From: Microthrixaceae bacterium
GTDB lineage: Bacteria > Actinomycetota > Acidimicrobiia > Acidimicrobiales > Microtrichaceae
Direction of reading: 5' to 3'
Assembly: GCA_020637215.1 (NCBI GenBank)
Contig: JACJWI010000013.1
Location: 1 to 24,155, forward strand
Length of the DNA stretch: 24,155 bases
How positions within the stretch are numbered: position 1 is the first letter of the stretch; each line of letters opens with the position of its first letter. Shown here one piece after another: positions 15,179 through 22,652 of this stretch. Below the pieces are notes generated by a model. It saw only the letters and a program-made list of their open reading frames with translations, was not told the origin of the DNA and searched no databases. A program made the translations under genes and the position numbers.

Positions 15179-15679
15179 GTGGCGACGATCCCCGACGAGG
15201 AGTGGTACGAGGTCGTGGTGGAGATCCCCCAGGGGTCCCGCAACAAGTACGAGATCGACCACGACACCCACGAGGTCTGGCTCGACCGCCACCTCTTCGC
15301 CGCCACCGTCTACCCCGCCGAGTACGGCTTCTTCCCCGACACCCTCGCCGAGGACGGCGACCCCCTCGACGCCCTGGTGTTGCTCGAGGACCCGACGTTC
15401 CCCGGCTGCCACGTCCGCACCCGCCCGGTCGGCCAGTTGGAGATGACCGACGAAGCGGGACGCGACCTCAAGGTCCTGTGCGTCCCGGCCGGCGACCCCC
15501 GCTGGGCCCACATCCAGGACGTCGCCGACGTCGACCCGTTCCTGCTCAACGAGATCCACCACTTCTTCCGCGTCTACAAGGACCTGGAACCGGGCAAGGG
15601 CTCCGACATCGGGGACTGGACCGGCCGGGCCGACGCCCTGGCGTCGATCGCGGCGGCCCGCGCCGCTCATCCCGGCTGA
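15179..15679 (+). CDS. ppa: Inorganic pyrophosphatase, family I
   Basis: This soluble Mg-dependent enzyme hydrolyses pyrophosphate to phosphate and so pulls biosynthetic reactions forward. The 166-aa length is usual for bacterial family I enzymes. Conserved elements include EIPQGSRNKYEID (15-27), YPAEYGFFPDTLAEDGDPLD (45-64) with the metal-binding signature D59-G-D61-P-L-D64, VLCVPAGDPRW, and FFRVYKDLEPGK. The GTG start at 15179 is preceded by GGAAGG and GCAGGG purine stretches. Its closeness to tetR may mean shared transcription, although the gene is housekeeping in nature. Confidence 0.96.
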   Translation: MATIPDEEWYEVVVEIPQGSRNKYEIDHDTHEVWLDRHLFAATVYPAEYGFFPDTLAEDGDPLDALVLLEDPTFPGCHVRTRPVGQLEMTDEAGRDLKVLCVPAGDPRWAHIQDVADVDPFLLNEIHHFFRVYKDLEPGKGSDIGDWTGRADALASIAAARAAHPG

Positions 15680-15732
15680 GACCGGCGCGCACTCGACCCC
15701 CCACGGCCCCCCACCGGCGGTGACGGCGGTCA

Positions 15733-15772
15733 CCCGGAATGTGAACATCTCGCGCGTCCGGACATTTCCGGG
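15733..15772 (+). repeat. Imperfect inverted repeat upstream of the kimA-like gene
   Basis: CCCGGAATGT (15733-15742) and ACATTTCCGGG (15762-15772) form a stem with one extra base and a 19-nt loop. The smaller dyad ATGT-GA-ACAT lies inside it. It sits between ppa and the transporter, about 35 nt before the -10. It may be a regulator site or an RNA hairpin; there is no following T run to make it a standard terminator. Confidence 0.45.
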
Positions 15773-15805
15773 ACTCTGGGCTTCCCTCGCCCCCGGGTGC
15801 GACCG

Positions 15806-15811
15806 TAAGTT
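15806..15811 (+). promoter_or_regulatory. -10-like element before the kimA-like gene
   Basis: TAAGTT fits TANNNT and is 9 nt before the ATG at 15821, so a transcript from here would have almost no leader. No clear -35 or Shine-Dalgarno is seen. Confidence 0.4.
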
Positions 15812-15820
15812 CGCCGCCGC

Positions 15821-17851
15821 ATGGCATCGACGCTCAAACGTGTGCTCATCGGTCGCCCGCTCGCCAGCGACGAGGCCGACCACCAGCGCATCTCCAAGAC
15901 CATCGGCCTGGCGGTGTTCTCCTCGGACGCGATCTCCTCGACCGCGTACGCGACCGGCGAGATCCTCATCGTGCTGGTCGGCGCGGCGGGGATGGTGCAG
16001 GCCAACGGCGAACCCACCACCAACCTGCTCAAGCCGATCGCTGTGCTGGTGGTCATCCTGCTGGCACTGGTGGCGAACTCGTACCGGGAGACGATCCACG
16101 CCTACCCCGACGGGGGCGGCGCCTACGTCGTGGCCCGCGAGAACCTGGGCGAGACCCCGTCGCTGGTCGCCGGGGCGTCGCTGCTGGTCGACTACGTGCT
16201 CACCGTGGCGGTGTCGATCGCAGCGGGCGTGCTGGCGCTCTACTCGCTGTTCCCCGCCCTGCGCCCCTACCGGGTCGAACTCTGCCTGCTGTTCCTGATC
16301 ATCCTGACCCTCGGCAACCTCCGCGGCGTCAAGGAGTCCGGCAAGATCTTCTCGGTCCCGACCTACATCTACATCGCGATCCTGGCCGTCTTCATCACCT
16401 GGGCGACGGTCCGCCACCTCGGCGGCAACCTGCCGGTGTTCGATCCGACCACCGCCGAGAACGTCGAGTCGATCAAGAAGATCCAGGAGGACCACGGCCC
16501 CTACATCGGCGGCATCTCGATGTTCATCTTCGCCCGGGCGTTCGCGTCGGGTGCCGTCGCGCTGTCCGGCGTCGAGGCGATCTCGAACGGCATCCCGGCG
16601 TTCCGCAAGCCGACGTCGAAGAACGCGGCGATCACCCTCGGCTGGATGGCGGCGATCCTCGGCTCCACCTTCTTCATGATCAGCATCATCGGCAGCTGGA
16701 TGCGGGTCATCCCCAACGAGTCGCAGTCCGCGCTGGCGATCATGGGCGAACAGGTCTTCGGCGGTGACAACCCGCTGTTCTGGGTGCTGCAGCTGGCGAC
16801 CACCGCCATCCTGATCCTGGCGGCCAACACCGCGTACGCCGACTTCCCCCGCCTGGCGGCGATCATCGGCAAGGACGGCTACCTGCCCCGCCAGTTCGCC
16901 AACCGCGGCGACCGGCTGGTGTTCTCCAACGGCATCCTGATCCTGGCCGGCGCTGCGGCGATCCTGCTGATCGTGTTCAACGGCGACGTGACGCTGCTGA
17001 TCCCGCTGTACGCGGTCGGCGTGTTCACCAGCTTCACCATCTCCCAGACCGGCATGGTGCGCCACCATTTCAAGGAGCGTCAGAAGGGCTGGCACCTGTC
17101 CGCGGTCAACTCGACGCTCGGGGCCATCGCCACCTTCATCGTGGCGATGGTGGTGATCGTCTCCAAGTTCGCGATCGGCGCCTGGATCATCGTGGTGCTG
17201 ATCCCCTGCATCGTGGTGGCGTTCCGCAGCGTCAAGCGCCACTACAACCACGTGGCCCGGAGCCTGAGGGTCGACCCCGACTTCAGGGTCCCGGCCAAGG
17301 TGCTGCGCCACGGGGTGGTCGTGCTGGTCGGCGGCGTGAACCAGTCGTCGCTGGGCGCCATCCGCTACGCCCGCACCGTGGGCGCCGAGGACATGGTGGC
17401 GGTGACCGTCGCCATCGACGCCGACGAGGCCGCCCGGGTGCGCGACTCCTGGCAACGCTTCGGAGTGGACATCCCCCTCGAGGTCATCGAGTCGCCGTTC
17501 CGCGACCTCACCCACACAGTCGTCGACTACCTGGACGAGCTCGACACCCGCTGGCACCACGACTACCTCACCGTCGTGATCCCCGAGTTCGTGCTCCCCC
17601 ACTGGTGGCAGGGCGTCTTCCACAACCAGTCGGCGCTGGCGCTGAAGGTGGCGCTGAAGTTCCGGAAGGACACGGTGGTGGTGAACGTGCCGTTCCTGCT
17701 ACCCGACGACGACGGGGCCGAGACCGCCACCGACGCCGCTGCCGCACTCGGCCTGGACTTCTCACACGAGGGCGGTCTCGCCGGTGTCGGACCCGACGAG
17801 CAACCGACGATCGACCGGATCGAGCCCGCATCGCGTCGCGAGTACGACTGA
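15821..17851 (+). CDS. kimA: KimA-like APC superfamily potassium importer
   Basis: KimA (formerly YdaO) of Bacillus subtilis is a high-affinity proton-coupled K+ importer inhibited by c-di-AMP. This 676-aa product follows it along its length: the N-terminal LKRVLIGRPLAS, FSSDAISSTAYATGEIL, HAYPDGGGAYVVARENLGE, SLLVDYVLTVAVSIAAG, LSGVEAISNGIPAF, NRGDRLVFSNGI and LIPLYAVGVF blocks all fit. About 12 membrane helices are followed by a cytoplasmic domain of some 180 residues, with FHNQSALALK near its end. An acidic tail after about residue 630 is extra compared with the Bacillus protein. Ordinary amino acid permease is the alternative, but the HNQSA domain argues for KimA. Whether c-di-AMP binds cannot be judged from sequence. 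Confidence 0.85.
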   Translation: MASTLKRVLIGRPLASDEADHQRISKTIGLAVFSSDAISSTAYATGEILIVLVGAAGMVQANGEPTTNLLKPIAVLVVILLALVANSYRETIHAYPDGGGAYVVARENLGETPSLVAGASLLVDYVLTVAVSIAAGVLALYSLFPALRPYRVELCLLFLIILTLGNLRGVKESGKIFSVPTYIYIAILAVFITWATVRHLGGNLPVFDPTTAENVESIKKIQEDHGPYIGGISMFIFARAFASGAVALSGVEAISNGIPAFRKPTSKNAAITLGWMAAILGSTFFMISIIGSWMRVIPNESQSALAIMGEQVFGGDNPLFWVLQLATTAILILAANTAYADFPRLAAIIGKDGYLPRQFANRGDRLVFSNGILILAGAAAILLIVFNGDVTLLIPLYAVGVFTSFTISQTGMVRHHFKERQKGWHLSAVNSTLGAIATFIVAMVVIVSKFAIGAWIIVVLIPCIVVAFRSVKRHYNHVARSLRVDPDFRVPAKVLRHGVVVLVGGVNQSSLGAIRYARTVGAEDMVAVTVAIDADEAARVRDSWQRFGVDIPLEVIESPFRDLTHTVVDYLDELDTRWHHDYLTVVIPEFVLPHWWQGVFHNQSALALKVALKFRKDTVVVNVPFLLPDDDGAETATDAAAALGLDFSHEGGLAGVGPDEQPTIDRIEPASRREYD

Positions 17852-17859
17852 ACGCGGAC

Positions 17860-17893
17860 GCCGACGTCGCCCGCGGATCCGGTCGACGTCAGC
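17860..17893. terminator. Possible bidirectional hairpin between convergent genes
   Basis: GCCGACGTC (17860-17868) can pair with GACGTCAGC (17885-17893) with one mismatch around a 16-nt loop. It lies in the 37-nt gap between the kimA-like and YihY stops and reaches into the YihY stop codon. There is no T tract on either side, so a role in termination is only suggested by position. Confidence 0.25.
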
Positions 17894-18935
17894 GCTCCGG
17901 CGGCGGGACCGGGTCGGTGGGAACGTCGATGGCGATGTCGGTGCCGCGCACCCGGACCTCGCGCTCGGAGACCCGGGCGAACGCAGCTCGATCCGCCTCG
18001 GTCAGGTTCCGCCCGGTCAGGCTGCGAGGCCACCGGTGCTCGTAGAGGACCGAGCTCAGCTCGTTGCCGTACAGGTACAGGGTGCCGAGCAGGTAGGCCC
18101 AGCTGAGCAGGCCGAACACGACGACGAAGACGCCGTAGGTGTCGGAGCTGCGGACGACGAAACGTCCGACGTACCACTCGGCGACGGTCAGCAGCACGTA
18201 CCAGGACAACCCGACGAACAGCGCGCCGGGGAGCTGGGCGACGAACGGGACCTTGCGCGGGCACAGGAGCCAGTGCAGCCCCAGGTAGCACAGCGCTCCC
18301 GCGGTCACCGGCATCAGGACCGACACCACGTCGTCGAGCACCGGCGGCAGATCGAACCAGGCCCGCGACCCCGACAGCACCAGGCAGCCCCCGAGCAGCA
18401 GGACCGCCGGGATCGACCGCGCCCGCCGGACGAACCAGTTGGGCCGGTCGTAGACCGGGATCCCCCACGTCGTGTTGAGCAGCTCCTGCAACGCCTCGAG
18501 CAGGCCCAGCCCCGCCCACAGCGACAGGAGCACCGAGCCGACCACCACCGCGACGCTGCCGCCGACGTCGGCCTTCAGGACCTCGGTGCCGATGATCGGG
18601 ACGTCGCCGAGGGTCGAGTTGATCAACTCCTCGCGCAGCTCCTCGTTGTCCTGCACCAGCAGTCCGACGACGTTGACGAAGGCGAGCAGCAGCGGGAAGG
18701 CAGCGAAGAAGCCCCGGTAGGTGAGGATCATGGCGAGCTGACCCCCCCGGTCCTCGCCGTACTTCTTGAGCACGGCGTGGACCACCGCCAACGGTGAGAC
18801 CGAGCGCTGCCAGCGGTCGAGGCGGTCCGAGACCCGGTCGATCAGGTTGCCGGCCGGTGCTGTGCCGGCCTGCGCTGTGTCGGCCTGCGCTGTGTCGCCC
18901 TGTGCTGTGTCGCCGCCCTCGCGGTCGCTCGCCAT
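17889..18935 (-). CDS. YihY/virulence factor BrkB family membrane protein
   Basis: The 348-aa product has about six membrane helices and family marks such as RGGQLAMILTYRGFFAAFPLLL near residue 65, LLSLWAGLGLLEALQELLN, and LLSWAYLLGTLYLYGNELSSV near the C-terminus. The family was once named for RNase BN by error and its function is unsettled; an exporter-like role is often assumed. The ATG at 18935 is preferred because TACCGT lies exactly 6 nt before it; the GTG at 18956 would lie upstream of that promoter. The N-terminus carries a short (G/A)DTAQ pentapeptide repeat encoded by a 15-bp tandem repeat. It is convergent with the kimA-like gene. Confidence 0.9.
   Translation of the reverse strand: MASDREGGDTAQGDTAQADTAQAGTAPAGNLIDRVSDRLDRWQRSVSPLAVVHAVLKKYGEDRGGQLAMILTYRGFFAAFPLLLAFVNVVGLLVQDNEELREELINSTLGDVPIIGTEVLKADVGGSVAVVVGSVLLSLWAGLGLLEALQELLNTTWGIPVYDRPNWFVRRARSIPAVLLLGGCLVLSGSRAWFDLPPVLDDVVSVLMPVTAGALCYLGLHWLLCPRKVPFVAQLPGALFVGLSWYVLLTVAEWYVGRFVVRSSDTYGVFVVVFGLLSWAYLLGTLYLYGNELSSVLYEHRWPRSLTGRNLTEADRAAFARVSEREVRVRGTDIAIDVPTDPVPPPER
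18859..18918 (+). repeat. 15-bp tandem repeat, four copies, inside the YihY gene
   Basis: Four 15-bp units beginning GCTGTG (18859, 18874, 18889, 18904) differ by a few substitutions. On the coding (minus) strand they encode (G/A)DTAQ-type pentapeptides in the hydrophilic N-terminal tail. The unit length is a multiple of three, so copy number can change without breaking the frame. Confidence 0.8.
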
Positions 18936-18941
18936 CGTCGG

Positions 18942-18947
18942 ACGGTA
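18942..18947 (-). promoter_or_regulatory. -10 element at leaderless spacing for the YihY gene
   Basis: On the minus strand TACCGT is followed by CCGACG and then ATG at 18935. This 6-nt spacing matches the other leaderless candidates in the window. Confidence 0.5.
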
Positions 18948-19011
18948 CTCCGGCACCCATGGGTGAGCCGCGGTTCACCGGCGCGCCCTGTTCCGGCCCG
19001 CATGGCTCCTG

Positions 19012-19017
19012 TACCCT
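19012..19017 (+). promoter_or_regulatory. -10 element of the ftsX transcript
   Basis: TACCCT fits TANNNT. Transcription would start near 19024, leaving about 150 nt of leader before the chosen ftsX start. A -35 near 18989 (TGTTCC) is weak. Confidence 0.4.
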
Positions 19018-19023
19018 CGTAGG

Positions 19024-19175
19024 CCGTGCCCACCCGGCCGTTCCGGGCGGGTGGTGCCCGACGCGGGGGCGAGGCGGAAGATTCCGCTACGGGTTCGGGC
19101 CGGATCGGCCGACAAACTCTGGACCGGGCTCGTCGAGGGCCTGCAGGTCCAGGTTCCCTGGGAGACCTTTCGCGC
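19024..19175 (+). ncRNA. Candidate structured 5' leader of ftsX
   Basis: Four local stems are visible: CCACCCG (19030) with CGGGTGG (19048), GCGGA (19074) with TCCGC (19083) closing a 4-nt loop, GGCCG with CGGCC around 19099-19110, and CTGGACC (19119) with GGTCCAG (19146). The frame is open from a GTG at 19026, but about 20 of those 50 codons end in A or T, against 4 of the first 30 codons of ftsX. This argues for RNA rather than protein. It does not match the c-di-AMP (ydaO), cobalamin, SRP RNA, tmRNA or tRNA patterns that I know. Its role is unknown. Confidence 0.45.
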
Positions 19176-20321
19176 GTGCCTGACAACGACGAGCAACTCG
19201 ACGTCGAGATGATCGACGAGACCGGAGAGCTGCCCGCGCGCGCCCACACCGCCGTTCAGGTGATCGGAGCCGACGACCCCGCCCGCACGATCGAGCCCGA
19301 ATCCGATGGCACCGGCTTCGACGGCACCGACTCCGACGAGTCGGCCAGCACCTTCGGCCAGGACCACGCCATCAACTCCTTCCTGCTCGGCGAATCCGCC
19401 CTGGGGTCGCTGCGGGAGAAGCCGTGGACACGGATGCTGGCCATGGCCGGCTACGCGCTGCGCGACGCGGTGCACGGGATCCGTCGCCGACCCGCCCTGG
19501 CAGCCTCGGCCACGCTCACCGTCGCGCTGTGCGCCCTGCTGGCCGGCGGCGCCGCCATCGCCCGAGCCGGAGTCGACGCCACCATGTCGCGCTGGGCCGA
19601 CGGGGTCGAGTTCGTCGTCTACCTCCAGCCCGGCGCCACCTCGGCCGACATCGACCGGGTCGGCGACGAGCTCCGATCCTCCGACGGGGTCCGGTCGGTG
19701 CACCTCGTCTCCCAACAGCAGGCCTACGACGAGTACCGGGACCTGTACGCCGAGGACGAGACGATGGTCGAGGCGGTCACACCAGACCTGCTGCCGGCGT
19801 CGTTCCGGGTCGCTCCCGACGACGCCGATCCGACGCTCATCCAGCGGATCACCCGACCGTTGGCGTCGGACCCCGACGTGTACCAGGTCGTCACCGCGGA
19901 CGAGGCCGTGCAGGACGTGCGGGACCTGTCCGGCGCGGTGTCGGGGTTCGGGACCTGGCTGGCGATCGTCCTCGGCGTGGTCGGCGTCGTGCTGTCGGCG
20001 ACGATGATCCGCTCGTCGATCGCCGCCCGTCAGCGCGAGATCGCCATGATGCGGTCGGTCGGCGCCACCCGGACCTACATCGCCGCCCCGGTCGCCATCG
20101 AAGGCGTGCTCATCGGTGTTGCCGGCGCCGGTGTCGCCGCGGTGACCCTGACGCTCGCCCTCACCCAGGCCGCCGGGTCGAGCAGCTCGGTGGTGACATC
20201 GCTCCTGCCGCCGTCGGGCGAGGCGCGCACTGTGATCCTCGTCGTGTTCGCGGCGACCCTCGCGGTGTGCACCGCGGTGTCGGTGCTGACCACCGCCAGC
20301 ACGTTGAGGCGGTCCCGGTGA
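19176..20321 (+). CDS. ftsX: Cell division protein FtsX
   Basis: FtsX is the permease-like partner of the ATPase FtsE; the pair switches on peptidoglycan hydrolases at the septum. The 381-aa product has an acidic cytoplasmic tail of about 85 residues, TM1 (about 107-130), an external domain (about 135-255) starting EFVVYLQPGATSADIDRV and including LLPASFRV, and three C-terminal helices with REIAMMRSVGATRTYIAAP between TM2 and TM3. The GTG at 19176 has GGGAG 11 nt upstream; an in-frame GTG at 19026 would add 50 residues of non-coding-like composition. No ftsE precedes it; the upstream neighbour is divergent. The stop overlaps the LytM peptidase gene (GTGA), a natural partner for the FtsX external domain. 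Confidence 0.92.
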   Translation: MPDNDEQLDVEMIDETGELPARAHTAVQVIGADDPARTIEPESDGTGFDGTDSDESASTFGQDHAINSFLLGESALGSLREKPWTRMLAMAGYALRDAVHGIRRRPALAASATLTVALCALLAGGAAIARAGVDATMSRWADGVEFVVYLQPGATSADIDRVGDELRSSDGVRSVHLVSQQQAYDEYRDLYAEDETMVEAVTPDLLPASFRVAPDDADPTLIQRITRPLASDPDVYQVVTADEAVQDVRDLSGAVSGFGTWLAIVLGVVGVVLSATMIRSSIAARQREIAMMRSVGATRTYIAAPVAIEGVLIGVAGAGVAAVTLTLALTQAAGSSSSVVTSLLPPSGEARTVILVVFAATLAVCTAVSVLTTASTLRRSR

Positions 20322-21670
20322 AGCGGCTCGGCGCGGCCGCCGCGCTCGTCGTGTGGGTGACCGCCGGCATCGCGTTCGGTCCCGCGACGGGCGCCCAGCC
20401 CCCGACGACCGGCTCGACGTCGAGCACCGTCCCCGACGGCACCGGCACCTCGAGCACCACCACGACCACGGCGGATCCGACGACGTCGACCACGTCGCCC
20501 GACGGATCGAGCACCACCAGCACCGTCCCGGGTGACACGACCACGACGCTGCCCGAGGGCGTGACCGTCCCGCCGATCGACCCGCTCGTCCCCCTGCCGC
20601 CCGAGGGCGACCTGCCCACCGAGGACGAGCCCGAAGATCCGACCGCCGGGATCACCCCGAAGGGACCCTGGGACGGAGTCGGCACCACCAACCCGGTGTT
20701 GGCAGGTCTGCGGGCCCAGGTCGACCTGACCCAGAACCGCCTGGTCGCCGCCCAGACCGCGGTGGCCCAGGCCGAAGCCACCCTGGCCGAGGCCCAGGCC
20801 GCCCGCGCCGAGGTCGAGGGCGCCCAGCGCGCCGCGGCGGAGCGCTACGCCACGGTCCGGGACCGCTTCACCCGCCGCGTCGCCGCCTCCTACGTCGCCG
20901 CCGGCCAACCCCAGCTGAGACTGCGGCCCGGGCGGGACATGTCGGCCGAGGCCGACCGGGTGGTCCTGCCCGGCGTGATCACCGACTCGGACCGGGCGTT
21001 GGCCGACGAGTACCTGCGAGAGCGCGAGAAGGTCTCCGAACGGCTGCGGACCTCGATCGAGGCCGAGACCGCCGCCAACCAGACCGTCGAGACCGCCCGC
21101 GGCGCCCTGGCCGCAGCCCAGGCCGCCGCGACCGAAGCCGAGAAGAAGCTCGCCCAGACCCCGTCGCTGATCGCCGGGTTCGTGTTCCCGGTCGCGGGAC
21201 CGACCAGCTTCATCTCGAGCTACGGGTACTGCCGCGACGGTTGCAGCCGATCGCATCAGGGCAACGACCTGTTCGCCCGGGCCGGCACCCCGGTCGTCGC
21301 GGTCGAGGACGGCTGGGTGGAGAAGATCGGCACCAACCGCCTGGGCGGGCTCACCGTGTGGACCCGGGGTCGCAGCGGCTACCGCTACTACTACGCCCAC
21401 CTGCGCGACTGGGCCCCACTCGAGGCCGGCCAGATGATCGCGGCCGGAACGGTGATCGGCACGGTCGGCAACACCGGCAACGCCATCACCACTCCCCCGC
21501 ACCTGCACTTCCAGATCCACCCGGGCGACGCACCGGCGATCGACCCGTACCCGATCCTGGTGCGCGCCCCGCGGGTCACCCTCACCCCCGAGCAGATCGC
21601 CGCCGCCACGGGCTGGTCGGTCGAGCAGGCGACGCTCAACCAGGCCGCCGCCGCACCTCCCGGAGCCTGA
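20318..21670 (+). CDS. Secreted coiled-coil M23/LytM peptidase (EnvC/RipC-like FtsX partner)
   Basis: The 450-aa product has an N-terminal signal peptide (about 1-26), a Ser/Thr-rich low-complexity stretch with many TST and TTTT runs (about 30-80), and two alanine-rich coiled-coil segments (about 125-180 and 240-290). The M23 domain (about 290-405) ends before a short Ala/Pro tail. Zinc ligands are all visible: H313 and D317 in SHQGND, and H395-L-H397 in PHLHFQIH, with YYYAHL between. It should therefore be an active endopeptidase. Coiled coil plus LytM, cotranscribed with ftsX, is the arrangement of EnvC-type factors gated by FtsX; in mycobacteria the FtsX partner RipC has an NlpC/P60 domain instead. 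The GTG start overlaps the ftsX stop. Confidence 0.9.
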   Translation: MKRLGAAAALVVWVTAGIAFGPATGAQPPTTGSTSSTVPDGTGTSSTTTTTADPTTSTTSPDGSSTTSTVPGDTTTTLPEGVTVPPIDPLVPLPPEGDLPTEDEPEDPTAGITPKGPWDGVGTTNPVLAGLRAQVDLTQNRLVAAQTAVAQAEATLAEAQAARAEVEGAQRAAAERYATVRDRFTRRVAASYVAAGQPQLRLRPGRDMSAEADRVVLPGVITDSDRALADEYLREREKVSERLRTSIEAETAANQTVETARGALAAAQAAATEAEKKLAQTPSLIAGFVFPVAGPTSFISSYGYCRDGCSRSHQGNDLFARAGTPVVAVEDGWVEKIGTNRLGGLTVWTRGRSGYRYYYAHLRDWAPLEAGQMIAAGTVIGTVGNTGNAITTPPHLHFQIHPGDAPAIDPYPILVRAPRVTLTPEQIAAATGWSVEQATLNQAAAAPPGA

Positions 21671-21722
21671 CGCCGCCGACCGGGGCTGGCCGGGTCCGGT
21701 CCGGATGGGGAAGGCTCTCGGG

Positions 21723-22652
21723 ATGGACGACGCGGGGAACCCCGCCGACACGGCCGTCGAGCAGCAGACCGTGATCGGTGCCGGCGGGTTGCCGATCGCG
21801 GTCTACGAGCGGAACCGGGGCGCCGCCCAGACGGTGCTGCTGGTGCACGGCTATCCCGACAACCACTCGGTCTGGGACCCGGTGGCGGAGATCCTCGCCG
21901 AGCGCTTCCACGTGGTGACCTACGACGTGCGCGGCGCGGGCGCGTCGGGCGTTCCCGACGGCACCCGCGGCTACCGCCTCGACCGGCTGACCGACGACGT
22001 CGCCGCGGTGATCGCGGCGACGCTCCCCGATGACCGGCGGGTCCACCTGGTCGGCCACGACTGGGGCTCGGTGCAGGGCTGGCACTTCGTGGGCGACGCC
22101 CGGGTGGCGGCACGCATCGCCTCGTTCACATCGATGTCGGGACCGCAGCTCGACGCGGTCGGCGACTTCCTGCGCCGCCGCGGGACCGCTCCCCCGTCGG
22201 TGGCGACCGCGGCGTACCAGGCGGCCAAGTCCTGGTACGTCGGCATGTTCCAGCTGCCCGCGTTGGCGCCCGCGTTCTGGCGGTCGCCGCTCGGCCGACG
22301 GGCCTGGCCCCGTGTCCTCGAACAGGTCGAGGGAGTGCCCGCCGAGCGGCTCCCCGACGCCGACGCGCTCACCCGCACCCAGGCCGACGGCGCCAACGGA
22401 GTCGGCCTGTACCGGGCCAACGTGCCCGCGGCGATGCGCTCCCCACGACCGCCGCACACGTCGGTGCCGGTGCAACTCGTCGTGGCCGAGAAGGACCGCT
22501 ACGTGAGCCCGGCGATGGCGCTGTGCGTCGCTCCGCTCGCCGACGAGCTGGTGGTCGTGCGCGTCGACGGCGGACACTGGCTGCCGTTGACCCGACCGGA
22601 GCGGGTGGCCGAGCTGATCACCGAGCACATCGACCGACTGGACAGATCGTGA
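21723..22652 (+). CDS. Alpha/beta hydrolase, epoxide hydrolase-like
   Basis: The 309-aa product has the alpha/beta hydrolase fold with HGYP (42-45) as the oxyanion loop and GHDWGS (111-116), in which D113 takes the nucleophile place. An Asp nucleophile is typical of epoxide hydrolases and haloalkane dehalogenases rather than esterases. The acid in VVAEKDRYV and the histidine in DGGHWLPL complete the triad. The exact substrate cannot be told. The ATG at 21723 is chosen because GGGGAAGG lies 8 nt upstream; an ATG at 21705 lies before that site. The stop overlaps the next gene (GTGA). Confidence 0.88.
   Translation: MDDAGNPADTAVEQQTVIGAGGLPIAVYERNRGAAQTVLLVHGYPDNHSVWDPVAEILAERFHVVTYDVRGAGASGVPDGTRGYRLDRLTDDVAAVIAATLPDDRRVHLVGHDWGSVQGWHFVGDARVAARIASFTSMSGPQLDAVGDFLRRRGTAPPSVATAAYQAAKSWYVGMFQLPALAPAFWRSPLGRRAWPRVLEQVEGVPAERLPDADALTRTQADGANGVGLYRANVPAAMRSPRPPHTSVPVQLVVAEKDRYVSPAMALCVAPLADELVVVRVDGGHWLPLTRPERVAELITEHIDRLDRS

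Noticed and set aside
15680..15820. c-di-AMP (ydaO-yuaA) riboswitch ahead of the kimA-like gene
   Set aside because: I looked because of the Bacillus precedent, but the conserved core elements are not visible and the predicted transcription start is next to the ATG.
14057..17623. A 1188-codon open frame on the minus strand opposite tetR, ppa and the kimA-like gene
   Set aside because: Its product is low-complexity His/Asp/Arg/Gly-rich sequence with no domain, typical of the antisense frame of GC-rich genes; three well-recognised genes occupy the other strand.
19026..19175. A 50-residue N-terminal extension of FtsX from the GTG at 19026
   Set aside because: Third-position composition is unlike coding DNA here, the peptide is Arg/Gly-rich with no pattern, the stretch folds into several hairpins, and GTG 19176 has a purine-rich ribosome site. 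It is not fully excluded, since the -10 lies 8 nt before 19026.
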